A DNA stretch of 62,825 bases from an uncultured Prevotellaceae bacterium (GTDB lineage: Bacteria; Bacteroidota; Bacteroidia; Bacteroidales; Bacteroidaceae), in NCBI GenBank assembly GCA_900316985.1, contig ONFE01000041.1, forward strand, positions 1 through 62,825. The letters run 5' to 3'. The position numbers were made by a program, and so were the translations under genes. The notes beneath the pieces are model-generated. The model worked only from the letters and a program-made list of their open reading frames with translations. It did no database searches and was not told where the DNA came from. The stretch's first letter is position 1, and every line of letters begins with the position of its first letter. Positions 16,840 through 25,291 of this stretch are shown here, piece after piece.

Positions 16840-17889
16840 CTAAAAATTTATTTTCAAAAAATCCACAATTGTCACCAAAAGTCCCCCCAAAGAGAACAGT
16901 GGTACGATTTCTAGCGCGCAAAAGTACAAAATATTTTGCAAAAAAGCACCATTTTGCCGGAAAAAGATTATATATGACCTGTAAAATAACAGTAATTTGG
17001 TCAGAACGACGACTACTAAAGCATAAATAATAGCATTTTGCATACTCATATTGAAGTATGTCTGGAGTAATACGAGGGGGAAGATGACCACACCTTCCAC
17101 ACATACCATAAAAAGTAAAGATTTTTGCCATGTACGGTTGCTCTTCTTATCAAAGAAAGCCCAGTTCACTACGGCATACAGCAAAGACTTCAACAGAAAA
17201 TAGCCCAGGAAACAGCCGAAGAATACCCAGATAAGCATATACTGTGATCGGAGAATAAACGTATCGGCCACGCGCTCCTGAACATAGAAGAACGTAATGA
17301 TGGCAGCCAAGAGGCAGGTCTGTGCACCCAGAAAGAACTGAAAGCGGAATTCGCTCGTGGTCTCCGTCACCTCTGTGGTCAGTCCGCCACGGGGAGCCGT
17401 AAAGAAATCCTTGGCCTGGCGGAGGATGAAATTATGCGTACGAGCAAAGGATATCATGGCAAAGATAAAGCAGATAAGCAGCAGCGAGGTGATGGTATTG
17501 TCACCACTGATGGTATAGGGGACAGGATCACCGGCCACACCATAGCGGCCTCCGCTGATCTCAGGATGCAGCAGGGTGTCGTTGCTGAAGAAAGTCTCCC
17601 GGTAATATTGAGGAAGTGAGATATCTTTCGGACTCTTGCCCTTATCATGGCCTGGCAGGTGAAGTGTGTCAGGTTGTGTACTCAGATGGATATTCTCCTG
17701 ATGGAAGGTAGCCTGAATGGCTGAATCCTGTTGCGCCGGCGTAGCATCTTTGGGCAACTTACTTAATACCTGATAAGGAGTGAGATTCTTGGCAGAATGC
17801 TGCACACGCTGGCTGTCCACCCCCTCTCTGGGAGGGAGATGGCCAGAAACTCCATGTGTCGTGTGTATGCTGTCCTGCTGCTGATTCAT
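16840..17889 (-). CDS. DUF4271 membrane protein with a palindromic repeat inside its 5' end
   Basis: The 349-residue protein has a soluble N-terminal part of about 125 residues and then about seven membrane helices (SLLLICFIFAMISFARTH, then LIWVFFGCFLGYFLLKSL and others). This is the DUF4271 family, which sits between metK and hemD in many Bacteroidales; function unknown. Its ATG follows the metK stop with no gap. Codons for about residues 16-24 (SGHLPPREG) are a copy of the GC-rich intergenic palindrome in frame, directly before the motif LTPYQVLSKLPKDATP. Confidence 0.85.
   Translation of the reverse strand: MNQQQDSIHTTHGVSGHLPPREGVDSQRVQHSAKNLTPYQVLSKLPKDATPAQQDSAIQATFHQENIHLSTQPDTLHLPGHDKGKSPKDISLPQYYRETFFSNDTLLHPEISGGRYGVAGDPVPYTISGDNTITSLLLICFIFAMISFARTHNFILRQAKDFFTAPRGGLTTEVTETTSEFRFQFFLGAQTCLLAAIITFFYVQERVADTFILRSQYMLIWVFFGCFLGYFLLKSLLYAVVNWAFFDKKSNRTWQKSLLFMVCVEGVVIFPLVLLQTYFNMSMQNAIIYALVVVVLTKLLLFYRSYIIFFRQNGAFLQNILYFCALEIVPLFSLGGLLVTIVDFLKINF
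17818..17845. repeat. GC-rich palindromic repeat, copy 2, inside a coding region
   Basis: CCACCCCCTCTCTGGGAGGG belongs to the palindrome family otherwise found between genes. Here it is read in frame in the DUF4271 gene. Confidence 0.65.
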
Positions 17890-19101
17890 TTACAATCCGA
17901 AAACAGCCTTTATTTCTTCCACCTTGTCGAGTTTCTCCCAAGTGAAAAGTTCCACGGGAATGGTCTTGGTCTCGTGATAGCGGCTGGTAAAGGTTTTCTC
18001 CACCACCTCGTTCTTACGCCCCATGTGTCCGTAGGCAGCCGTTTCCCGCAGGTCGAACATTCCCTTTATCTTATCGGCAATCTCACCGTCAGACATCTCT
18101 ACATGACTCTTTCCATAGGTATTCACATAGATACTCACGGGTTCAGCCACACCGATGGCATAGCTCACTTGTACCAGCATCTCGTCGCTCACACCGGCAG
18201 CCACCATATTCTTCGCAATCCAGCGGGCTGCGTAAGCGGCCGAACGGTCCACCTTCGAAGGATCTTTACCCGAGAAGGCACCGCCGCCATGGGCTCCCTT
18301 GCCGCCATAGGTATCCACGATAATCTTACGGCCTGTCAGACCCGTATCTCCATGAGGGCCACCTATCACGAATTTACCCGTGGGGTTCACGTGGTACGTA
18401 ATCTTGTCGTTAAACAGAGCCAACACCTTTTCGCTCTTGATCTGAGCCTTCACCCGGGGAATGAGGATATTGATCACATCATCCTTGATTTTGGCAAGCA
18501 TCCGCTCGTCGTCAGCGTCGAATTCATCATGCTGCGTGGAAACCACAATGGTATCTATACGCTGGGGCACACCCTCGTCGCTGTATTCTATCGTCACCTG
18601 ACTCTTCGAATCGGGACGCAGATAAGTCATCACCTTTCCCTCCTTACGGATTTCGGCCAAGGTCTTCATCAGTCGGTGCGCCAGATCCAACGGCAGGGGC
18701 ATATAGTTCTCCGTCTCGTTGGTGGCATAGCCGAACATCATGCCCTGGTCGCCGGCTCCTTGATTCTCCTCGTCTTCACGGGAAACGCCTTGGTTGATAT
18801 CGTCGCTCTGCTCGTGGATGGCCGTCAGCACGCCGCAAGAGTTTCCGTCGAACTGATATTCCGACTTCGTGTAACCAATCCTGTTCACCGTTTTGCGGGC
18901 AATCGTCTGCAAATCAATATATTCCGACGAGCGCACCTCGCCCATAATGATGACCTGTCCGGTCGTCACGAACGATTCAATAGCACAGTGTGCCTTTTCG
19001 TCGTAGGCCAGGAACTGGTCGAGCAAAGCATCGCTAATCTGGTCGGCCACCTTGTCGGGATGGCCTTCCGACACTGATTCTGAAGTAAATAAATATGCCA
19101 T
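17890..19101 (-). CDS. metK: S-adenosylmethionine synthetase
   Basis: The 403-residue enzyme makes SAM from ATP and methionine. Signatures are [19 protein letters not shown] at the N terminus with the ATP His, the [15 protein letters not shown] hexapeptide region, and [21 protein letters not shown] with catalytic Lys and Asp. It is the first gene of the operon to DUF4271, hemD, rnpA, yidD and tyrS and is driven by the promoter at 19130. Confidence 0.98.
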   Translation of the reverse strand: MAYLFTSESVSEGHPDKVADQISDALLDQFLAYDEKAHCAIESFVTTGQVIIMGEVRSSEYIDLQTIARKTVNRIGYTKSEYQFDGNSCGVLTAIHEQSDDINQGVSREDEENQGAGDQGMMFGYATNETENYMPLPLDLAHRLMKTLAEIRKEGKVMTYLRPDSKSQVTIEYSDEGVPQRIDTIVVSTQHDEFDADDERMLAKIKDDVINILIPRVKAQIKSEKVLALFNDKITYHVNPTGKFVIGGPHGDTGLTGRKIIVDTYGGKGAHGGGAFSGKDPSKVDRSAAYAARWIAKNMVAAGVSDEMLVQVSYAIGVAEPVSIYVNTYGKSHVEMSDGEIADKIKGMFDLRETAAYGHMGRKNEVVEKTFTSRYHETKTIPVELFTWEKLDKVEEIKAVFGL

Positions 19102-19129
19102 AATCTTTGTACCTTTTTGATTTCGGGTG

Positions 19130-19137
19130 CAAAGGTA
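19130..19137 (-). promoter_or_regulatory. Promoter of the metK operon
   Basis: CAAAGGTA (-7) with CAAA at 19158 (-33) and a 20-base spacer, 29 bases before the metK ATG. I see no SAM riboswitch in the short leader. Confidence 0.7.
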
Positions 19138-19173
19138 CGATTAAGTGAGCGAAAAACCAAATTAAAATCAATG

Positions 19174-19215
19174 AAAAAAGGGACAGCATACATTTTAGAA
19201 TGCCATCCCTTTTTT
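19174..19215 (-). terminator. Terminator of the M16 protease gene
   Basis: The stem AAAAAAGGGA...GCAT / ATGC...TCCCTTTTTT lies 23 bases after the protease stop. Confidence 0.8.
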
Positions 19216-19238
19216 AGGATATTAGCCTTACGGCTTAC

Positions 19239-22073
19239 TTACTTGTTTTCCTCGGGCAGCATAATGACCTCAACGTGGTTACCGCTGTCCACCAACTTCT
19301 TCAGGAAGGCGGCTATCTTCTGGGGAGTGAGCGACTCGATGGCCTCGCGCTGTCCCTTCACCAGGTTCTTGCCGGTCCAAACGTATTCGTCGATGTAGTT
19401 CATCCAGAAGCCGTTGGTCTTCACCTGCTCATCGTAGGTCTTCAGCATGGTTTCCTTCACCTTCTGCACCTTCTCGTCGTCAACGCGCTGACTGTTGTCG
19501 GCCATTCCCTTGGCCAGCAGCTTCAGGGCTGTATCGGCCTTCTTCGGGTCCATGGGGCACTGGGCCTGCATCAACGCAATGGTGTTGTCACCCAGACGGC
19601 GGATGCCACCCTGAGCACTTACGGAGTAGGCGGCAGAGGCATCTTCGCGGATGTCCTTCAGATAGACCATCGTGAGCACCTGACCAGCAGCATCGACAAG
19701 CACCTCGTTCTCAGCGGTGTAGGCCACGGGCATGTGCCATGCCTCATAAGCAGAAGCCTTGGGGCTCTCCATCTTGCGATTGAACTTGTTCTGCACCTTG
19801 CCCTTGACAAAGCTGGGAACTTCCTTCCAGCCAGTAGCCTTCTTCTGAGAGGGCAGCGAGGCGATGTACTGCTCGATGAGCGGACGGAGGGTGGCCTCGT
19901 CGAAGTTACCCACGAAGTAGAACACGAACTCGCCAGCATTGCTGAAGCGCTCCTTGGCCATCTGCATGATGCGGTCCTGATTGACACCCTTCAGCGTCTC
20001 GACAGTAAGCGGAGCGAAACGGCGCTCGTGGTTATAAATTGTGACAGCCACAGAGTCGCTGAAAGCGGTCTCGGGCGAGAGGTTGCGGTTCTTCAGCACC
20101 ACCTCAATCTGTCCCATGATGCTCTTATAGGCTTCCTCGTCTTTCTTCACGTTGGTGAAGTTCAGGTAAATGAGCTGCATCAGCGTCTCGATGTCCTTAG
20201 GAACAGTCTGGCCGCCCAGCACCTGATAGTAGTTGTTCATGCTCATGCTCACGGCAGCCTGCTTGCCATAGAGAGCTTTCTGCAACTCGGTATTCGAGAA
20301 GTTGCCCAGTCCGCTAGTTTGCATGATAGTGGAGAACAGCTGCAGGTTGTCGTAGTCGGCCTTGCCATAGAGTCCGTTACCGCCCTTGGCCATGGCCTGG
20401 AACTGGATCTCGTCGTCCTTGAAGTCGGTCTTCTTCAGAATCACACGGGCGCCGTTGGAGAGTGTCAGCTCCTTATAGCCAAGTTCCTTGTTCTCGGTCT
20501 CCTTGGCAATCTTGCCAGCCTTCGGCATTGCCTCGGGAGCAATCAGCGGCTCGTTCTTCACGTTGTCCACGTAGGGTTCAATCTTCTCGGTGCGCACAGC
20601 ATTAATGGCCTCGGCCATCTGCTTCTCGGTGGGCAGGGCATAACCCTCACGGTCGGGGGCGAAGAAGGCCACCACGAGGTTGGAGTCGTTATTGGAGATG
20701 AGTTCCTGCTGCAATGCCTGGTTAACGGCCTCGAGTGGAATCATCGGAGCCATCTGCTTCATGATCTCGTAATACTCCTCGATTGAGGGAATGGGCTCAT
20801 TGGCCAGGAAATGGTCGCGATACTGGTCGCCGAACTCGGAGTTCTTGATCTTATTGCGGTTGGTGTACTGCTTCTCCAGACGACTCATGTATTCCTCCTT
20901 GGCACGGTCGAACTCAGAGGGAGTGAAGCCATACTGTTTGACGCGCTGGGCCTCACGATAGATGGCGGCCAAGGTCTCGAGGTCCTTGCCCTCCTTGGGC
21001 ACACCAGCCAGCTGGAAGGCTTCCTTGGTTTTCGAGAGCAGGTATTCGCCATAGCTGGCGCTGGCATATACGAAGGGGCAGTCGGGTTTCTGGGCGGCCT
21101 CCTGGGTACGCATGTCGAACATCAGCGAAATCAGGTCGATGCAATAGTCCTGAATGAGGTAGTCGATGCCTACTTTCTCCTCGGGCTTGGTGGCGTCGTG
21201 CTTCATGAAAACCAGAATCTGGCCATACTGCATCTCCTTGTCCTTCTCGATGGCATAGATGGCCTCGGCATTGTCGGGCACGGGCTCGTCTACCACCTTG
21301 GCGGCGTTGGAATCAACCTTGCTGTTTTTCCAGAGGTCCTTGATGACCTGCTCGCAGTGGTCCACATCAACATCACCCACGATGATGATGGCCTGGTTGT
21401 CGGGACGATACCATTTGTGGTAGTAGTCGCGCAGCACCTGCGGGTTACAGCCGTCGACGACGCTCATCAGACCGATGGGCAGACGCTCGCCGTATTTCGA
21501 ACCGGGATACAGCCGGGGAAGAAGTTTCTGGATGATGCGCTGTGTGGGACCTTCGCCCAGCTGCCACTCCTGATGGATGACGCCACGCTCCTTCTCAATC
21601 TCCTCGCCCTTCAACGTCAGACCGTTCGACCAGTCTTTCAGCACGAGTATGCAGGAATCGAGAGCGGTCACGCGCTTGGAGGGCACGTCGCAGATGCGAT
21701 ACACGGTCTGGTCGATGGAAGTGTAGGCATTCAGGTCGCGACCGAAGTCAACACCAATGCGACGGGTGAAGTCGAGCAGTGCCGAGTCGGGGAAATGCTC
21801 CGAACCGTTGAAGGCCATGTGCTCCAGGAAGTGGGCCAGACCGCGCTGGTCTTCGTTCTCCTGGATAGAGCCCACGCGCTGGGCGATGTAGAAGTTGGCC
21901 ACGTTCTCGGGCCAGTTGTTCTTGCGGATGTAGTAGGTCAGACCATTGTCCAGTTTACCGATTTTCACGTTCTTGTCGATGGGGATGGGAGGCATCTGCA
22001 TCTCCTGTGCCACCATTGCGGCCACGCTGCTAACGAGCAGGGCAGCCAGCATCATAAATCTCTTGAATTTCAT
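19239..22073 (-). CDS. M16 family zinc metalloprotease, secreted
   Basis: The 944-residue protein has a signal peptide (to about residue 22) and two M16 halves. The active N-terminal half has the inverted zinc motif HFLEH at residues 81-85 and the downstream Glu in the KERGVIHQEW helix. The C-terminal half (from about residue 520) is the inactive clamp domain with FYFVGNFDEATLRPLIEQYI. Such proteases degrade peptides in a closed chamber in the periplasm. It is transcribed alone from the 22110 promoter. Confidence 0.94.
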   Translation of the reverse strand: MKFKRFMMLAALLVSSVAAMVAQEMQMPPIPIDKNVKIGKLDNGLTYYIRKNNWPENVANFYIAQRVGSIQENEDQRGLAHFLEHMAFNGSEHFPDSALLDFTRRIGVDFGRDLNAYTSIDQTVYRICDVPSKRVTALDSCILVLKDWSNGLTLKGEEIEKERGVIHQEWQLGEGPTQRIIQKLLPRLYPGSKYGERLPIGLMSVVDGCNPQVLRDYYHKWYRPDNQAIIIVGDVDVDHCEQVIKDLWKNSKVDSNAAKVVDEPVPDNAEAIYAIEKDKEMQYGQILVFMKHDATKPEEKVGIDYLIQDYCIDLISLMFDMRTQEAAQKPDCPFVYASASYGEYLLSKTKEAFQLAGVPKEGKDLETLAAIYREAQRVKQYGFTPSEFDRAKEEYMSRLEKQYTNRNKIKNSEFGDQYRDHFLANEPIPSIEEYYEIMKQMAPMIPLEAVNQALQQELISNNDSNLVVAFFAPDREGYALPTEKQMAEAINAVRTEKIEPYVDNVKNEPLIAPEAMPKAGKIAKETENKELGYKELTLSNGARVILKKTDFKDDEIQFQAMAKGGNGLYGKADYDNLQLFSTIMQTSGLGNFSNTELQKALYGKQAAVSMSMNNYYQVLGGQTVPKDIETLMQLIYLNFTNVKKDEEAYKSIMGQIEVVLKNRNLSPETAFSDSVAVTIYNHERRFAPLTVETLKGVNQDRIMQMAKERFSNAGEFVFYFVGNFDEATLRPLIEQYIASLPSQKKATGWKEVPSFVKGKVQNKFNRKMESPKASAYEAWHMPVAYTAENEVLVDAAGQVLTMVYLKDIREDASAAYSVSAQGGIRRLGDNTIALMQAQCPMDPKKADTALKLLAKGMADNSQRVDDEKVQKVKETMLKTYDEQVKTNGFWMNYIDEYVWTGKNLVKGQREAIESLTPQKIAAFLKKLVDSGNHVEVIMLPEENK

Positions 22074-22109
22074 TGTTGATACGTTAGTCTATAAAAATGT
22101 TTTACGCTG

Positions 22110-22117
22110 CAAAATTA
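22110..22117 (-). promoter_or_regulatory. Promoter of the M16 protease gene
   Basis: CAAAATTA (-7) with CAAA at 22137 (-33) and a 19-base spacer. Confidence 0.6.
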
Positions 22118-22179
22118 ATCAATGATTACCAAACGGCAAAGAATTTCTATGTCAAATTCATTCCGTTTGTTTCAATAGG

Positions 22180-22217
22180 CTCCCCTCCCTCTCGGGAGGG
22201 GCTGGGGGTGGGCCCCA
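22180..22217. repeat. GC-rich palindromic intergenic repeat, copy 3
   Basis: CCCCTCCCTCTCGGGAGGGG followed by a CTGGGGGTGGGCCCC tail lies between the YbjQ stop (minus) and the protease promoter. It may also terminate the sigma operon. Confidence 0.8.
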
Positions 22218-22228
22218 GAGGTGGGTTC

Positions 22229-22546
22229 CTAAATTACCACCGCTGTTCCGCTGGTGGCCACCATCAGCATGGAATTGCCTTGTCCGATGGTCTCGTAGTC
22301 GATGTCGATGCCCACGATGGCATTGGCACCCATCTCGCGGGCACGGTCTTCCATTTCCTTCATCGAGGTGTCCTTGGCCTCGCGCAGCACCCGTTCGTAG
22401 GCACCCGAGCGTCCGCCCACAATGTCGCGAATGCCGGCAAAGAAATCCTTCACAAAGTTTGCACCGATAATGGTCTCGCCTGTCACCACGCCCTTATATT
22501 CCTTAATGGTATGGCCTTCAATGGTTGGGGTTGTTGATAAAATCAT
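22229..22546 (-). CDS. YbjQ/UPF0145 family protein
   Basis: A 105-residue YbjQ-like protein, a small beta/alpha fold that forms pentamers. Family motifs are [18 protein letters not shown], a helix with [15 protein letters not shown], and [13 protein letters not shown]. The molecular function is not known. It is the last gene of the sigma-factor gene group, 85 bases after the TraB/GumN gene. Confidence 0.9.
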   Translation of the reverse strand: MILSTTPTIEGHTIKEYKGVVTGETIIGANFVKDFFAGIRDIVGGRSGAYERVLREAKDTSMKEMEDRAREMGANAIVGIDIDYETIGQGNSMLMVATSGTAVVI

Positions 22547-22631
22547 AGTCCTATTTGATTAATAATTATAACTATATTACCTTATTTTAATTATTAGACG
22601 TTTTGACCGTCCGAAAAGTTGCAAAAGGCTT

Positions 22632-23537
22632 TCATTTCACCCCTTCCACTGTATACCCAGCCTTCTTCAGTCCTGCCAGCACACCTTTTTCTCCCACCAG
22701 ATGGCCAGCACCCACGGCAAAGAACGTGCTCTTCTCGCTCATAATCTGCGGCATCACCTTCAGCCAGTTGGCGTTGCGACTGTATATCAGGCGGTCTCTC
22801 TCCTCGGGCGTGTCATCGCAGCTGTTGTTCAGTTTCTCATCAAAAGCGACTTCGATGGTCTTCATATCCTGAGAGAAGAAAGCCGACACGATTCTGTCTA
22901 CCATCATCTCCTGCCATTCCTGGTTGTCCACCATGCACATCAGGTTCTCCACCTGCCGCTCCATAGGCGTTCCCCTCAGCAGCACATCCACCTGGAAGTC
23001 TACGGTCTCGAAGCCCTTCACGGGTTTTCCTGCCCCGGCCATCACCTCCTGGAAATAACTGTCAAACGATTGCAGCGGGTTAAAATTTGGGTTCTTCTTC
23101 AGGTACATCAGCAGCGACATCTGCAATGTGAGTGCCTTAGGCGTCATCTTGCCCAATTGCTGTGCTATCATCGGGTTGGTCATATCCATGCCCATCAATG
23201 ATTTCATCATTGCATTGAGGCGTGTCATCTGTTCGGCTGTGAGCAATTTGTCGAGCGTCTGTCCTTCGGGCAGCATCATGGCAGCCTGCATCTTCTGCGT
23301 GTTCTCTGCCGACATCATGTCGCTCATATCCAGTTCGCCGTATTCCTGTTCGGCAGCATTGAGCGCCTCTTTCAGTCCCGGAATGCTGTCGGTGAACGAT
23401 ACGGGAGCCAGGTGGTAGGTGCCGATGATATACGAAGGTTTCTCAAGTCCGTTGCCCGAAATCTTGTAGAGCAACTGTGCGTTTACGTTGAGCGCTGCTG
23501 TGAGAACGAGCGCCAGGGTAAGCATCAATTTTTTCAT
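22632..23537 (-). CDS. TraB/GumN family protein, secreted
   Basis: A 301-residue protein with a signal peptide (cleaved near ALNVNAQ). TraB/GumN signatures are PSYIIGTYHLAP at residues 35-46, where the conserved GT-H is seen, a YGELDMSD strand with conserved acidic residues, and the closing STFFAVGAGHLVGEKGVLAGLKKAGY. The family is thought to be a metal-dependent hydrolase related to Tiki proteases, but its bacterial substrate is unknown. It lies 19 bases behind the membrane protein gene of the sigma operon. Confidence 0.9.
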   Translation of the reverse strand: MKKLMLTLALVLTAALNVNAQLLYKISGNGLEKPSYIIGTYHLAPVSFTDSIPGLKEALNAAEQEYGELDMSDMMSAENTQKMQAAMMLPEGQTLDKLLTAEQMTRLNAMMKSLMGMDMTNPMIAQQLGKMTPKALTLQMSLLMYLKKNPNFNPLQSFDSYFQEVMAGAGKPVKGFETVDFQVDVLLRGTPMERQVENLMCMVDNQEWQEMMVDRIVSAFFSQDMKTIEVAFDEKLNNSCDDTPEERDRLIYSRNANWLKVMPQIMSEKSTFFAVGAGHLVGEKGVLAGLKKAGYTVEGVK

Positions 23538-23556
23538 TTCTTTATCCTTAATATTA

Positions 23557-24129
23557 TTATTCTTCTTCCATCAAATCGTTGATCTGTTCTATCATCTCGT
23601 CGTTCTTCCGCTGCCACTTGAAGAAGATACTCAGTCCGATGGCACCGCCGATGACGCCACCTACAACTGCACCGATCATAATGGCAATGGCCTCGCTGTG
23701 GTCAGCAATATTATGGTAGAACTCGTAGCCCAGCCACAGCATCCAGATGGGAAGCACGCAGAAGGCAATCTTCTCCTGAAGCGAGCGGCGCTTCTTCATC
23801 TCCATCAGGCTGTTGGCGGTTTCCTTCAGGTCTTTGCCCAAATTGTCAACGTCCATACGGTTGATAATCCAGTCGAAGAATACCGACACATACATTATCA
23901 GCAGCGTAAAGATGAAGAGCGGCCATGTAAGATTATACTGATACTTGATAAACAGCCATAGCGGAGTGACCAGCACGGCCACGGCCAACATTTTGTAGAT
24001 GGTGTGACGAATGCCCTTCATATTGTCACGGATAGACTGTTTGACGAGTCGCTCGTTGAGCACACCCTTTCTTTCCACCTTGTCCTTCAGCACCTGCAGT
24101 TCGCGGCGCATCTCCTCCAATTCGTTCAT
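23557..24129 (-). CDS. Membrane protein paired with an ECF sigma factor, possible regulator
   Basis: A 190-residue protein with an N-terminal coiled coil (MNELEEMRRELQVLKDKVERK), two hydrophobic segments near residues 47-85, a second charged stretch (LGKDLKETANSLMEMKKRRS), two more hydrophobic segments with a Gly-rich one (GAVVGGVIGGAIGLSIFF), and an acidic C terminus. It starts 37 bases after the sigma gene. The position and the cytoplasmic coiled coil suggest an unusual anti-sigma factor, but no zinc finger or other anti-sigma motif is seen, so this is inference. Confidence 0.75.
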   Translation of the reverse strand: MNELEEMRRELQVLKDKVERKGVLNERLVKQSIRDNMKGIRHTIYKMLAVAVLVTPLWLFIKYQYNLTWPLFIFTLLIMYVSVFFDWIINRMDVDNLGKDLKETANSLMEMKKRRSLQEKIAFCVLPIWMLWLGYEFYHNIADHSEAIAIMIGAVVGGVIGGAIGLSIFFKWQRKNDEMIEQINDLMEEE

Positions 24130-24166
24130 ATTATTCAGGTCAGGTTTTCCATAATTGTGCAGTTTT

Positions 24167-24637
24167 TTACATTTGTTTTAATTGTTCCTTAATACGATAC
24201 AACTTCACCGAGACGTTCTTCACCGAGATACCCACTATCTGCGCAATCTCATCGTAGCTCATGTTCTCGAGCCACAACAGCACGATGGCGCGGTCGAAGG
24301 GTTGCAACCTTCCGATGCGCTCATGCAGCATGTCGGTCTGGCGGTTGTCGGCGTCGTTCTTGTCGAACAGGTCGATGCCCTCCAAGAGCGGTTGCGTCTT
24401 GCGGCGCTTCTTCTTGCGGTCGATAGAGATACAGGTGTTCAGGCTCACCCGGTAAATCCATGTGCGCAAGTCGCTCTTGCCCTGAAAAGAGTCGTAGCCC
24501 TGCCATAACTTGACGAGCACCTCCTGAAAGAGGTCGTCAACCTCCTGCTTGTCCTTCGAGAACATGTAGCATACCGTGTAGATGGTGCTCTTGTGCTCTC
24601 TGACGATGCGCGAGAAATCTGTTTCTTTGTTGTCCAT
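24167..24637 (-). CDS. ECF-type RNA polymerase sigma factor
   Basis: A 156-residue sigma-70 factor with only regions 2 and 4, the ECF layout. Region 2 is YTVCYMFSKDKQEVDDLFQE followed by LRTWIYRVSLNTCIS; region 4 has ERIGRLQPFDRAIVLLWLE and the helix-turn-helix SYDEIAQIVGISVKNVSVKL. It directs transcription of a small regulon, probably including its own operon (membrane protein, TraB/GumN, YbjQ). A CAAAAATA box lies 100 bases upstream. Confidence 0.93.
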   Translation of the reverse strand: MDNKETDFSRIVREHKSTIYTVCYMFSKDKQEVDDLFQEVLVKLWQGYDSFQGKSDLRTWIYRVSLNTCISIDRKKKRRKTQPLLEGIDLFDKNDADNRQTDMLHERIGRLQPFDRAIVLLWLENMSYDEIAQIVGISVKNVSVKLYRIKEQLKQM

Positions 24638-24736
24638 TTCGGGTCGTTGTATTTAATTGTTTCTACTCGTTAGACGCACGGCCTTCCGAAAAACTACACA
24701 ATTCTCACTTTTTTTCCAAAAAATTTTTAGCAGCTG

Positions 24737-24744
24737 CAAAAATA
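24737..24744 (-). promoter_or_regulatory. Possible promoter of the sigma operon
   Basis: CAAAAATA (-7) with CAAA at 24765 (-33) and a 20-base spacer. Confidence 0.5.
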
Positions 24745-24788
24745 GCCACTTTCAGAGACACCGCCAAACTTTTACGGAGAAAAAGACC

Positions 24789-25178
24789 TTATTTCTCCCG
24801 CCATCGCTCGAACTTCAAATCCTCATAGACCTCCTGGCGGCCCTTTCTGCTCTCTGGCAACAAGTGAAGGCGCACGCCACGAATATGCTTCCGGCTGTCG
24901 AAATCACCCGGTGCATCTACCTTCTCGCTCTCTATCTCCAGCTTCAGCAGGCCGATATGGTTCAGCCGCACACGGTCGCCTGCCTTCAGATGGCGCAACA
25001 ACACCGCCGACAATTCGGTCAATACCAGTTCCACGTCACTCGCTTTCGCCGAACAGTTGTCCTGTATCTCCTTCGCCACCATATCCGGCGTGATGGTCTG
25101 AAAATGCATCGCCACAGCCTTGTAGCGGCCGTAGTTCTTCAATGTCGGCTTGTTTTCTCTTACAATTTTGTACTTCAT
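24789..25178 (-). CDS. HU-like DNA-binding protein of the VirE/HU module
   Basis: A 129-residue basic protein with the HU/IHF fold in the longer Bacteroidales version: ITPDMVAKEIQDNCSAKASDVE helix pair, LLRHLKAGDRVRLNHIGLLKLEIES arm base, then an Arg/Lys-rich tail replacing the usual DNA arm. I chose the ATG at 25178 (MKYKIVRENKPT) because the upstream extension lies in an inverted repeat. In Bacteroides-type genomes such genes accompany VirE-type genes, as here. The likely role is DNA binding for the module (inference). Confidence 0.82.
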   Translation of the reverse strand: MKYKIVRENKPTLKNYGRYKAVAMHFQTITPDMVAKEIQDNCSAKASDVELVLTELSAVLLRHLKAGDRVRLNHIGLLKLEIESEKVDAPGDFDSRKHIRGVRLHLLPESRKGRQEVYEDLKFERWREK

Positions 25179-25208
25179 TACTTCTTCTATATTTAAAAAT
25201 TTGATTTT

Positions 25209-25291
25209 AAGGGTGTCAGGGTGACATACCGCCGATAAACACTGGCCTTGCACCCTCTTGAAGAGGGTGACAAGGGTGACAGGAGGGTGTC
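25209..25291. repeat. Left inverted repeat of the VirE/HU module
   Basis: About 83 bases with GGGTG/CACCC blocks around the core CGATAAACACTGG.CTTGCACCCT. The reverse complement of 27671-27755 aligns along its length with few gaps. It lies between the HU-like gene and the end of the VirE gene and includes the first base or two of its stop codon. Confidence 0.85.

Noticed and set aside
16919-16926. CAAAAGTA as a promoter for hemD inside the DUF4271 gene
   Set aside because: No -33 box at a suitable distance, and the genes are tightly packed as one operon.
17797-19077. 426-codon plus-strand ORF
   Set aside because: It mirrors metK on the other strand; metK is certain.
19102-19129. SAM riboswitch before metK
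   Set aside because: The leader is only about 20-25 bases long, too short for any known SAM aptamer.
19275-22079. Long plus-strand ORFs of 503 and 422 codons
   Set aside because: They are antisense to the M16 protease gene and read as Leu/Val/His-rich shadow translations without domains.
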